Below, piece after piece: positions 7,839 to 15,119 of a stretch of DNA of 64,000 bases (within the stretch, counting starts at the first letter, position 1; each line of letters begins with the position of its first letter). Where the stretch lies: positions 1-64,000 of the forward strand of contig CAYNQC010000001.1 in NCBI GenBank assembly GCA_964399235.1. The letters run 5' to 3'. The notes under the pieces were generated by a model. The model ran no database searches and was not told where the DNA came from. It saw only the letters and a program-made list of their open reading frames with translations. Both the position numbers and the translations under genes were made by a program. This DNA comes from DASPPK01 sp964399235. GTDB taxonomy: Archaea > Thermoproteota > Bathyarchaeia > Bathyarchaeales > Bathycorpusculaceae.

Positions 7839-8819
7839 ATGAGAACTCCGTTCAGTGAGAAGTTTGCCCGGGGTCTGGTCGGGATCCTGGACAAAGCGGC
7901 GTGGAGCGAGGATCTTCATCCCCGCGACGAGTCGGGGAGGTGGGCGGAGGTCCCCGGCCTCGGAACTCCCAAGGGGCCGGTGGAGATCTTCGACGAGAAG
8001 GAGCTTCGGGAGACGCTTCCGCAGACCAAGACGGGGAAGCAGTTTTTCGAGGGGGTCAACGTCGATTTGATCCGGCACGCGTTCAAGTACGACGAGAAGT
8101 TCGGGGGGATCAAGGCGCTCGTCATCAAGAAGGATGGGATGAGGACGTATCGCTACACGGACGAGCACAACCAGAAGAAGTCGGAGAAGAAGTTCAAGAA
8201 GCAGGGGAGGATGGACGGGGTGATCGAACCTCTTCGGGGTCAGGTCGAGAAGGACCTGATTTCCAAGGACGAGAATAAGAGGGCGTCGGCGACCATCGTG
8301 AAGATCATCGACACGACCACGATGCGCGTTGGAGGGGGCCGTTCCGAGGAGCGAACGGGTTCAAGCGGGGCGTCCACTTTGAAGCCCGAGCACTTCTCGG
8401 AGAACCCGGACGGGTCTCTCCGGGTGCAGTTCAAGGGCAAGAGCGGGGTGGAATGGGATCGGTCGATCACCGACCCCGCGCTCGTGAAGAACATCAAGGG
8501 GTTCATGGAGGGGAAGAAGCCGGGGGAGAACGTATTTCCAATCGGGCCGGGCGACGTGAACGGCTACCTTCGCAGGTGGAAGGTCACGGCCAAGGACTTC
8601 AGGACGTTCCACGCGAGTAGGTTTACGTCGAAGAATCTTGAGGAACTTCCCGAGCCGAAGACGGCGAAGGAGGCCAAGGCCAACGTGAAGGCGGCGATCG
8701 AGAAGACGGCGGAGTTCCTGGGGCATACGCCCTCGGTCTGCAAGTCGGCGTACATCAACCCCTTCATCATCCAGACGTATCTCGCGAAGGTCGCGGAGAG
8801 GAAAGGAAAGCGGGCATGA
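7839..8819 (+). CDS. DNA topoisomerase type IB with cargo-type N-terminal leader, 326 aa
   Basis: Relaxes supercoils by nicking one strand through a 3'-phosphotyrosine. All five catalytic positions are recognisable: Arg163 (MRVGGG), Lys201 (KGKSG), Arg255 (KDFRTFHASR), His296 (LGHTP) and Tyr305 (SAYINP). The nine-residue His-Tyr spacing matches poxvirus topoisomerase IB, and His replaces the Asn common in bacterial homologues. Residues 1-40 are extra: leader RTPFSEKFARGLVGIL, then HPRDESGRWA, a motif shared with neighbouring proteins. This suggests the enzyme is addressed to the same place as they are, perhaps the virion. It starts the P1 transcription unit and overlaps the next gene by four bases (ATGA). 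Confidence 0.9.
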   Translation: MRTPFSEKFARGLVGILDKAAWSEDLHPRDESGRWAEVPGLGTPKGPVEIFDEKELRETLPQTKTGKQFFEGVNVDLIRHAFKYDEKFGGIKALVIKKDGMRTYRYTDEHNQKKSEKKFKKQGRMDGVIEPLRGQVEKDLISKDENKRASATIVKIIDTTTMRVGGGRSEERTGSSGASTLKPEHFSENPDGSLRVQFKGKSGVEWDRSITDPALVKNIKGFMEGKKPGENVFPIGPGDVNGYLRRWKVTAKDFRTFHASRFTSKNLEELPEPKTAKEAKANVKAAIEKTAEFLGHTPSVCKSAYINPFIIQTYLAKVAERKGKRA

Positions 8820-8971
8820 ATCCGAAGCCGGAAACGCAGGAGGAACGGGAGGCCAGCGAGCAGGCGTACCGGAAGTGGATCCGGGAAGAGATGGAGCTTA
8901 CCGAGTTCGTGAACCCGGACGCTGCCGACGACGACATCCCCGAAGAGGACACCGAGGGGGACGACGAATGA
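8816..8971 (+). CDS. Small acidic protein, 51 aa
   Basis: Begins at ATG 8816 inside the topoisomerase stop (ATGA) and ends in an ATGA overlap with the next gene at 8968, so all three are translationally coupled. Strongly acidic C-terminus (DAADDDIPEEDTEGDDE). Function unknown. Confidence 0.65.
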   Translation: MNPKPETQEEREASEQAYRKWIREEMELTEFVNPDAADDDIPEEDTEGDDE

Positions 8972-10587
8972 GAACCCGCTTCAGCGAGAAGTTCGCGCAC
9001 GGGCTCCTCGGATCTCTTCTCAAGGTGGAGTTCGAGGAGGCGGAACACCCCCGCGATGCTTCGGGTCGCTGGGCTCCGAAGGGCGCGGGGGCTGTCGCGG
9101 TCGCCAGCGGGGTTCCCTGGGTGGAGGGTAGAGGCGCAAGAGACATCGAGAGGCAGGTGAGGCTGGAGAAGGAGAGGGTGGAGGCGATCGACAAGATCTC
9201 GAACCTGATCAACACGGGGACGATGCTCTCTTCGCCCGATGTGTGGAACGACTTGACCGACGACGAGAAGCAGAAGGCCAAGGAGAAGTACGTTTCGGTA
9301 AAGGTGCGGGATACGCTCGTCACCGAAGCCCAGAGGGAGTTTACGGACAAGGACTATGGGGACATTGGCAGGAGGATTCTGGATTCCGGGGGTTTCCAAA
9401 AAATCCGAAACGTACTCACCGATAAGGATTTCAAGGATGTTTTGACGTGGGGGGCGGCCCACTTTGAACTTTCCAACTCCCTTGTAGAACGCGGGGTTCC
9501 TCTCGTGATGGCTCGGGACGCCGAAAGCTTCCTTCATGGAAATGCGTTTCGGGAAGCCGTTACCAGAGAGGCCATCACCCGAATAGAGAACCTCCCTCCT
9601 CAATTGAAGGATGAGGCCAAGACTGAAGCAGAGACGACGTGGGGCGACATGATAGAAGAAGATTGGATGGCTTACGCAAGGAGGGCCGGGGTGACCGGCC
9701 CAAGGACCGTTCGGATAGAGGAGCCCCAGAAGTACAATCTGGTCGATAGTGAAGACGACCCCAAGGGTTACGCCAAGACGCGGAAGTTTGCGAACGGGGT
9801 GGTCAACCAGAGATTCAAAGACGTTCTCCTCGAACGCAAGATCAGAAGCGTTGGCCTTTCGATCGAAAGCGTTAGCCATTTTGATTCTGGTTATTTCGTG
9901 GAAAACGTCTGGAACGCCTGGAAGGAGTCCAGCGGTTCCGACTCATCTCTTCTGTTTCAACACGCTGCGGCCCTGGAACTTGGGGCAAATTCGAGGATTC
10001 ACGAATCCAGAATTAAAGACATGGATCCCGAGGAATTGAAAATCACACGCGCCTACGTCCGGGCGCAGTGGGAGACGACTCAATTCCTCCTCAGCAGGTC
10101 GGGGGAGACCGACGTCTCCTTGTATCGAGCGGTGATTCTTGAGGAGGGGGATATCGGGAAAAAGGCTGTCGGCGGGGCCTATTACAATCGTCTTCCTGAA
10201 ATCCGGCTTCAGCAGAACGGTCTTTCCTCTTGGACGGCAGATCCCGAGGTCGCCAACAGCTGGGACGGGATGAATATAGTAGCAGAGCATCCGATACGGG
10301 TTGTTTTGAGGGCGAGGGTTCCGGCGACGGCGGTGTTCTCTCTTCCGGTTCACGGCAAGAACATTGCGTCGGAGAAGGAGGTGGTTGTGGCAGGTACTCC
10401 GTGGAAGGCGTGGGATGCGTGGGAAACCGAGGCTCCTCGATTCGTGGATGTTCCCTTGGAGAAGGACAAGGGAGGCCCCATCCAGCAGCACGAGGCCACG
10501 GAGAAGGGCTTCGTCGTCGACCTGAATGACCCGAAGATCGCGGGGAAGGAGCACTGGCTGAAGCCGAAGACCAAGGGCAAGAAGTAG
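8968..10587 (+). CDS. Putative ADP-ribosyltransferase with cargo-type leader, 539 aa
   Basis: The C-terminal third carries the R-S-E triad of arginine-type ADP-ribosyltransferases: Arg387 in SLYRAV, the Ser-Trp-Thr strand at 421-423 (LSSWTADPEVANSW), and E469-K-E471 (SEKEVVV), the ExE pair that binds and activates NAD. The enzyme would modify a host protein or nucleic acid, as T4 Alt and ModA do. Residues 1-40 repeat the leader RTRFSEKFAHGLLGSL and the HPRDASGRWA motif of the topoisomerase. The middle (50-380) is long, helical and unrecognised. Start ATG 8968 is chosen because of the ATGA coupling and because the leader then aligns with that of the topoisomerase; an open frame extends further upstream. 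Confidence 0.7.
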   Translation: MRTRFSEKFAHGLLGSLLKVEFEEAEHPRDASGRWAPKGAGAVAVASGVPWVEGRGARDIERQVRLEKERVEAIDKISNLINTGTMLSSPDVWNDLTDDEKQKAKEKYVSVKVRDTLVTEAQREFTDKDYGDIGRRILDSGGFQKIRNVLTDKDFKDVLTWGAAHFELSNSLVERGVPLVMARDAESFLHGNAFREAVTREAITRIENLPPQLKDEAKTEAETTWGDMIEEDWMAYARRAGVTGPRTVRIEEPQKYNLVDSEDDPKGYAKTRKFANGVVNQRFKDVLLERKIRSVGLSIESVSHFDSGYFVENVWNAWKESSGSDSSLLFQHAAALELGANSRIHESRIKDMDPEELKITRAYVRAQWETTQFLLSRSGETDVSLYRAVILEEGDIGKKAVGGAYYNRLPEIRLQQNGLSSWTADPEVANSWDGMNIVAEHPIRVVLRARVPATAVFSLPVHGKNIASEKEVVVAGTPWKAWDAWETEAPRFVDVPLEKDKGGPIQQHEATEKGFVVDLNDPKIAGKEHWLKPKTKGKK

Positions 10588-10590
10588 TTT

Positions 10591-10605
10591 CGCAAACGGT
10601 TTGCG
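10591..10605. repeat. 15-bp palindrome copy 1, CGCAAACGGTTTGCG
   Basis: Perfect inverted repeat starting three bases after the stop of the ADP-ribosyltransferase gene. One of eight copies of the CGCAAAC/TTTGCG element in the window. The sequence GGAGAGGATT follows, as at copy 2. Confidence 0.85.
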
Positions 10606-10686
10606 GAGAGGATTTGGAACCTCCACCTTTCGCATCGGTTTAAGGAGTGGCAGAATAGAGCGGGTACTTGGGAGCGAAGGGCGACC

Positions 10687-10968
10687 ATGCGAAACATCTT
10701 CAGCGAGATCGTCGGGGGCCGGTTGGTCCGATCCCTGGAGAAGGAAGCCGCGCCCGAGGGGGAGACCCAACTCGCCAAGGGCATCAAGGTGGAGCGCGAG
10801 CACGAGGATCTCTACCGGCACCTCTGCAAGGAGTTCCCGGACCTCGCTTCGTTTATGTCCCTTGACGAGTTCGCGGAATGGATTACCAAGGCTCACTTCC
10901 GTGAGTTCGAGGACTACTACATCCGGCTCGAAAAGATGGAAGCCGAGGGCAAGGCCAAGAAGGCATAG
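10687..10968 (+). CDS. DUF5661-like protein, 93 aa
   Basis: The core IKVEREHEDLYRHLC, then AEWITKAHFREFEDYYIRLEKME, resembles a small phage family (DUF5661 as I recall) with a VExEH motif and an AHxxExxDYYxxLxxME end. Biochemical role unknown. The N-terminus MRNIFSEIVGGRLVRSLEKE resembles the leaders of the topoisomerase and ADP-ribosyltransferase, so it may travel with them. A 99-base spacer with palindrome copy 1 precedes it. Confidence 0.65.
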   Translation: MRNIFSEIVGGRLVRSLEKEAAPEGETQLAKGIKVEREHEDLYRHLCKEFPDLASFMSLDEFAEWITKAHFREFEDYYIRLEKMEAEGKAKKA

Positions 10969-10977
10969 GAGGATCGG

Positions 10978-11910
10978 ATGCGGACGAAGAGCAGCGACCT
11001 GTGGCTCAAGCGGCTCGGAAGTGCCCTCGCGGGTTCCACTGCCAGGGAGGTGACGAAGGACTTCCTGGAGAAGGGGGGGCCTGGCAGCGGGCATCACGGC
11101 CACGCCGGGCGGCCCGGGCAGGTCGGAGGTTCGGTTTCCGGCGGCGTCGCGGTCGGTCGGGCGGACTCCCCCGAGGCGGACGAGCACTTCAAGTTCTCGG
11201 GCACGGCGGAGCTCTCCAGGGCGAGCGGGCGCAACGTCAAGCTCGCCATGAGCGACGCGAGCGGTGGGAAGGGGTTCGAGGTTCACGGCGCGGTCGACAA
11301 GAAGGGCAACATCAAGAAGGGCAAGTGTTCCCTTCGGGTCGGCGGTGAGACCGTGGAGATCGACCACGACGAGCTCCACGCCATCCGGTCCAAGATGCGC
11401 TACATGAACATGATCAACGAGCGCGGGGTGACGGAGATCGCGGGCAAGCCCATCACCAGGGGGAACGCCCTGGAAGTCACAGCCGATGGAAAGAAGGTCT
11501 CCATCCCGGTCAACGCCGACACGGTCAAGGAGTTCGACGAGGCCGCGAAGATGGCGCGGTCCGAGGGGCTGTCCTTCACGGGGGAGAGCAAGCGCGAGGT
11601 CGGAGAGGCGGTGAGGGCGATGGGGACGCGGAGCCCTATCAGCGTCGTGAAGGACCGGGGCTTCTCCAAGGCGGGGCAGCTGGCGGCCTTCATGGGGCAC
11701 TCCAACCTGCTCTCCGAGCGGGCCATGCGGGGTATCGTCGATGGCAAGAAGGAGCCCAAGGCGCAGCGATACCTCTCGAAGGTCGTGGACAAGATCCAGA
11801 TGCACCGCGCATCCGGGCACGACGCCCGCAAGGAGATGTCCGGGACGCAGGCCATGAAGGAGTACAAGCGGGCGGCAGTCTGGATGACCGCCTTCATGAG
11901 GAGGAAGTAG
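10978..11910 (+). CDS. Protein with GGPGSGHHGHAGRPG motif, 310 aa
   Basis: Residues 38-55 contain GGPGSGHHGHAGRPGQVGGS, a Gly/His motif I recall from phage head-region proteins, where it sits between an N-terminal leader and a functional domain as HPRDxSGRW does in the neighbours. The remaining 250 residues are basic and mixed alpha/beta (KLAMSDASGGKGFEVHG, KAGQLAAFMGHSNLLSER) with no recognised catalytic motif. ATG 10978 follows GCATAGGAGGATCGG. Function unknown. Confidence 0.7.
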   Translation: MRTKSSDLWLKRLGSALAGSTAREVTKDFLEKGGPGSGHHGHAGRPGQVGGSVSGGVAVGRADSPEADEHFKFSGTAELSRASGRNVKLAMSDASGGKGFEVHGAVDKKGNIKKGKCSLRVGGETVEIDHDELHAIRSKMRYMNMINERGVTEIAGKPITRGNALEVTADGKKVSIPVNADTVKEFDEAAKMARSEGLSFTGESKREVGEAVRAMGTRSPISVVKDRGFSKAGQLAAFMGHSNLLSERAMRGIVDGKKEPKAQRYLSKVVDKIQMHRASGHDARKEMSGTQAMKEYKRAAVWMTAFMRRK

Positions 11911-11911
11911 G

Positions 11912-12199
11912 ATGGAGATGCCGAAGGTCCTGGAGCGGTTCCTTTCCGACTCGCAGTGGGATGGGCTGAAGCTCGAAAGCCTCCCGAAGGAGGACCGCGA
12001 CGACGTCGTGGGCTTCCTCGTGGACGTTTTCACTGGGGAGAGCCCGGACTCCTGGGATAAGGACGACATCGCCGAGGTGGTCCTGGCTGCCAAGGAGGTG
12101 GCGGGGATGCTGCGCGAGGAGATCGACGAGACGATTTCCAACGACGATCTGGTGGCGGCGGCCCAAACGGCGGAGGTCCTTCCCGGAGCCGAGAAGTAG
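11912..12199 (+). CDS. Small acidic helical protein, 95 aa
   Basis: ATG 11912 immediately follows the previous stop, with GGAGGAAGTAGG as ribosome-binding site. Rich in Asp/Glu and predicted helical (LPKEDRDDVVGFLVDVF, DDIAEVVLAAKEVAGMLREEID). No family recognised. Confidence 0.65.
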   Translation: MEMPKVLERFLSDSQWDGLKLESLPKEDRDDVVGFLVDVFTGESPDSWDKDDIAEVVLAAKEVAGMLREEIDETISNDDLVAAAQTAEVLPGAEK

Positions 12200-12238
12200 C
12201 GCGGAGAAACGACACCCCCAAGTGAGCGGAGGTGATAG

Positions 12239-12520
12239 GTGGAGAAAACAACTCCTTGTCCGGTGTGCCAGAAGCCCATGGTGTTTGCCAAGTTCGATCC
12301 GGGGCCGTTCAAGGAGCGGGCGAAGAACGGGGAGATCATCGAAACCGTTCACGTCTACTTCGGGTGCCCGGACGACAACTGCAAGACGGTCATCCGGCTC
12401 CGATACCGCAAGGACGGCAAGGAGGGCGACCTCTGGCGGACGATGAAGGCGCGGCGGGCGGGGCACGGCAGGCCCATCGTGACGGACTTCGGAGGAGCCT
12501 TCGACAAGATTCAAGGCTGA
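12239..12520 (+). CDS. Zinc-ribbon protein, 93 aa
   Basis: Two Cys pairs, CPVC at residues 6-9 and CPDDNC about 30 residues later, form a likely zinc ribbon; the layout recalls small phage DNA-binding regulators. GTG start at 12239 is supported by GGAGGTGAT seven bases upstream. It ends just before the kinase-like gene. Confidence 0.65.
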   Translation: MEKTTPCPVCQKPMVFAKFDPGPFKERAKNGEIIETVHVYFGCPDDNCKTVIRLRYRKDGKEGDLWRTMKARRAGHGRPIVTDFGGAFDKIQG

Positions 12521-12524
12521 CACA

Positions 12525-14498
12525 ATGAAGACGACCAAGTGCGCCATGTTCACCAAGGGCTTTCTCCATGCGTTGGAGAAGGCCGAGTGGCAGGAGGAGC
12601 TTCACCCGCGAGACGCGACGGGGAAGTGGTCCGACAAGCCGGGAGAGGTCGCGGTCGCGGAGCGGAAGCAGGAAGGGAAGCTGGCCGGTGAGGCACGGGA
12701 GCTTCGTCGGCAGATGTCCGACCTCCGTGCTGCCGGGATGGCGACCCAGGCGCGGGCGGTCGAGGACGAGCTGAAGCTGATCAACCAGAGGCAAGGGGTC
12801 GCCAGGGCGGCGTCCCTCCCTCCTCAGCTTCAGCGGCCTGAACCTCCTCCTCCTCCGAAGCCCGCCCCCGAGGCGAAGGATCCTCTTCGGCACATGCGTC
12901 CTGCGGAGCGCGACAAGGAGTCGATGCGGATTCGGGAGATGGGGGATGCCGAGCTCCGTCTTCGCATGAGGAAGATCACGAATCCGCAGAAGCTGAAAAA
13001 CTTTGCGGACGTCCTGGAGGACAAGAACTACCACCAGATGGCGGGGGAGGCCAGGGAAAAGCTCAGGAAGATGGGATTCGACGCGGCGGGGAGACCCGTT
13101 AGGGCCGGGGAGCCCGCCCCAAGGATTCGTACCCCCGTGGCACCTGTTCCCCCCGTGCGGGTACGTCCTGCTGCTCCTGCTGCTCCAAGACCCGCCCCCC
13201 CGGCTCCGAGGCCCGCTCCTCCAGCGCCCGCGCCCGTTCCTCCCCCGGTTCCGCAGGTTGTCCCGCTTCGCAGGGCGTCCCCGGCGGAGAGGGCTCACGA
13301 GCTGGACAGGGTTGCGAAGATGGATCGGGAGAAGCTCCTGCGGAGGATCAATTCGGTTGAGATTCCACAGAAGCTGAAAAATTTCGCGGATGCCCTGGCC
13401 GATCGGGGTCACCCCAATCTCGCCCGCTTCGCTCGCGAGAAGCTGCTGAAGAAGGGCTGGAACGCAGACGGGAGTCCGGTTAGGGCTGGGGCTCCTGCTC
13501 CTGCCCCCGCGAGACCCGTTTTCCCGAGACCTCAACCAAGGCCGGGGGGGCCTTTCGCCGTGTTCCACGAACCAGCACCTGCCCCTCCTCCAGCACCTGG
13601 ACCGCAATGGCCGAGGGCGGTGATAGATCCCAAACAACAGGGGGCGGTCAACACGAAACCCGAGACGATCCGCGCTGCGGCTCAGCTCAACAAGAGCTCG
13701 ATCAAGGACTTCATTGTTGGGCAGAAGGAGATGATCGGAGGGGGAATCGGGGAGACCCACAGGATTCAATTCAAGGACGGGACATTCGCGGCATGGAAGC
13801 CGGGGAAGGGGGCTGGGCTGGAGAAGGCCAGGGAAGGTACTCCGGAACAGAGGGCGCGTGGGAAGAATGGTGTTAGAGGCAGCCTCAACGCGTCCATTCC
13901 CGAATGCGAAAGGGATCTTGCGTCCTACAAGATCAGCGAGGCGATGGGGATGGGTATCGTTCCCTACGTGGAGAAGGCGGACATCGGTTTGGGCTCGGGT
14001 GGTGAGGGTCACCTGATGGCCTGGGTGGACGGGGAAGAGGCGATCAAGGTTCACGGCCAGTACAAGATTGATGCCAGGGAAGGCCATCCCGACCTCCACC
14101 GGATCGCCGCGCTCGACTTTATCACCGGCCAAACGGACAGGCACGACAAGAATTTCATGCGAGGGAAGGACGGCAGGTACTACGCGATCGACAACGGGTT
14201 GGCCTTCCCGATTGACTCCAAGGTCTATCCGTACATTTCGTACCCGCACGAGAGGATCACGGGGCAGGACATCCACCCCGACGTCAAAGAGGAGATTGCG
14301 AAGCTCACCCCTGCGAAGATTCGGTCGGCTATGGAAAAGGGAGGGTTCAAGGACGAGGATATCGAGGGGGCGATTGCACGTCATGCGGTTCTCCGTTCCA
14401 AGGATAGGTGGGAGAAACCCGATTACTCTGGATTCAGCTGGACAAAAGAAGCCTCCGAGATTGCCAAGAAGGCCATGCAGCTCCGGGGTCACCAATAG
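12525..14498 (+). CDS. PI3/4-kinase-like protein with HPRD leader and Pro-rich repeats, 657 aa
   Basis: The C-terminal domain (about 370-620) has the lipid/protein kinase-like signature ALDFITGQTDRHDKNF with catalytic Asp538 and Asn543, and the metal-binding AIDNG with Asp556, as in PI3/4K, HipA and FAM20C-type folds. It probably phosphorylates a host or phage target. Residues 1-35 carry a leader and HPRDATGKWS. Between lie two copies of a 70-residue helical repeat (PQKLKNFADVLEDKNYHQMA and PQKLKNFADALADRGHPNLA) joined by long Pro/Ala-rich linkers, suggesting extended spacers. A smaller paralogue lacking the Pro-rich part is at 62713. Confidence 0.8.
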   Translation: MKTTKCAMFTKGFLHALEKAEWQEELHPRDATGKWSDKPGEVAVAERKQEGKLAGEARELRRQMSDLRAAGMATQARAVEDELKLINQRQGVARAASLPPQLQRPEPPPPPKPAPEAKDPLRHMRPAERDKESMRIREMGDAELRLRMRKITNPQKLKNFADVLEDKNYHQMAGEAREKLRKMGFDAAGRPVRAGEPAPRIRTPVAPVPPVRVRPAAPAAPRPAPPAPRPAPPAPAPVPPPVPQVVPLRRASPAERAHELDRVAKMDREKLLRRINSVEIPQKLKNFADALADRGHPNLARFAREKLLKKGWNADGSPVRAGAPAPAPARPVFPRPQPRPGGPFAVFHEPAPAPPPAPGPQWPRAVIDPKQQGAVNTKPETIRAAAQLNKSSIKDFIVGQKEMIGGGIGETHRIQFKDGTFAAWKPGKGAGLEKAREGTPEQRARGKNGVRGSLNASIPECERDLASYKISEAMGMGIVPYVEKADIGLGSGGEGHLMAWVDGEEAIKVHGQYKIDAREGHPDLHRIAALDFITGQTDRHDKNFMRGKDGRYYAIDNGLAFPIDSKVYPYISYPHERITGQDIHPDVKEEIAKLTPAKIRSAMEKGGFKDEDIEGAIARHAVLRSKDRWEKPDYSGFSWTKEASEIAKKAMQLRGHQ

Positions 14499-14525
14499 GG
14501 CTCGCGGGGGCGAGAGGAGGACGAG

Positions 14526-14861
14526 ATGTTGGTCGGTCTTCAGATTTTTCGGATGGGCGACGACCTGGAGCTCGATTTCGAGTTTGGGCTCGACTACGAT
14601 GATCTCTCCAAGGCGGTCGTCGTGGTCGGAGCAGACCAGGAATACGTCAAGCAGGTCATGTCGGAGGGGGTGAGGATCGACGGCGGGGATGACGAGATGA
14701 TCGACCTCCTCGGGAAGGAGACGGGTGTCTCCCTTCCTCACGTTTCGGGGGGCAAGATCGTTTATTACAAGCCGGACCAGGGGGAGAAATTCCTTCAGGC
14801 GCTCTACATCCGTTGGGGGAGGAACACGGGCTACTCCTCTTCCAAGCCGATCATGGAGTAG
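14526..14861 (+). CDS. Hypothetical protein, 111 aa
   Basis: ATG 14526 follows GCGAGAGGAGGACGAG. Acidic protein with DDLELDFEFGLDYDDLSKAV and a C-terminal KIVYYKPDQGEKFLQALYIRWG segment. No family recognised. Sits between the kinase-like gene and the leader-bearing 84-aa gene. Confidence 0.65.
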   Translation: MLVGLQIFRMGDDLELDFEFGLDYDDLSKAVVVVGADQEYVKQVMSEGVRIDGGDDEMIDLLGKETGVSLPHVSGGKIVYYKPDQGEKFLQALYIRWGRNTGYSSSKPIME

Positions 14862-14864
14862 GCG

Positions 14865-15119
14865 ATGCAAACGGTCTTCAGCAAGAAGATGTCGGATCTC
14901 CTTAGCCGCGCCCTTTCCGACGAGGATGATGGCGAGCCGAGGAGGAAGCGTCTTCCGAAGCCCGCGAGGGAGGCGATGCCTCTGAATCCAGCGAGGCCCC
15001 CAAGACCTCCCCACCCCCCGAGGGGGAAGCAGTTGAGAGTCAAGCCTCGTGCGGTCGAATCCCCGAGGTTGAGATTGATAAAGCTTCCGATGCTCGTGAG
15101 ACCAGGAGGACAGCCGTGA
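14865..15119 (+). CDS. Small basic Pro-rich protein with leader-like N-terminus, 84 aa
   Basis: N-terminus MQTVFSKKMSDLLSRALSDED matches the leaders of the topoisomerase group (M-x-T-x-F-S-x-K). The rest is Pro/Arg-rich and probably disordered (PARPPRPPHPPRGKQLR), so it could be a leader attached to a flexible basic tail that binds DNA. It ends in an overlap with the GTG of the next gene. Confidence 0.55.
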   Translation: MQTVFSKKMSDLLSRALSDEDDGEPRRKRLPKPAREAMPLNPARPPRPPHPPRGKQLRVKPRAVESPRLRLIKLPMLVRPGGQP

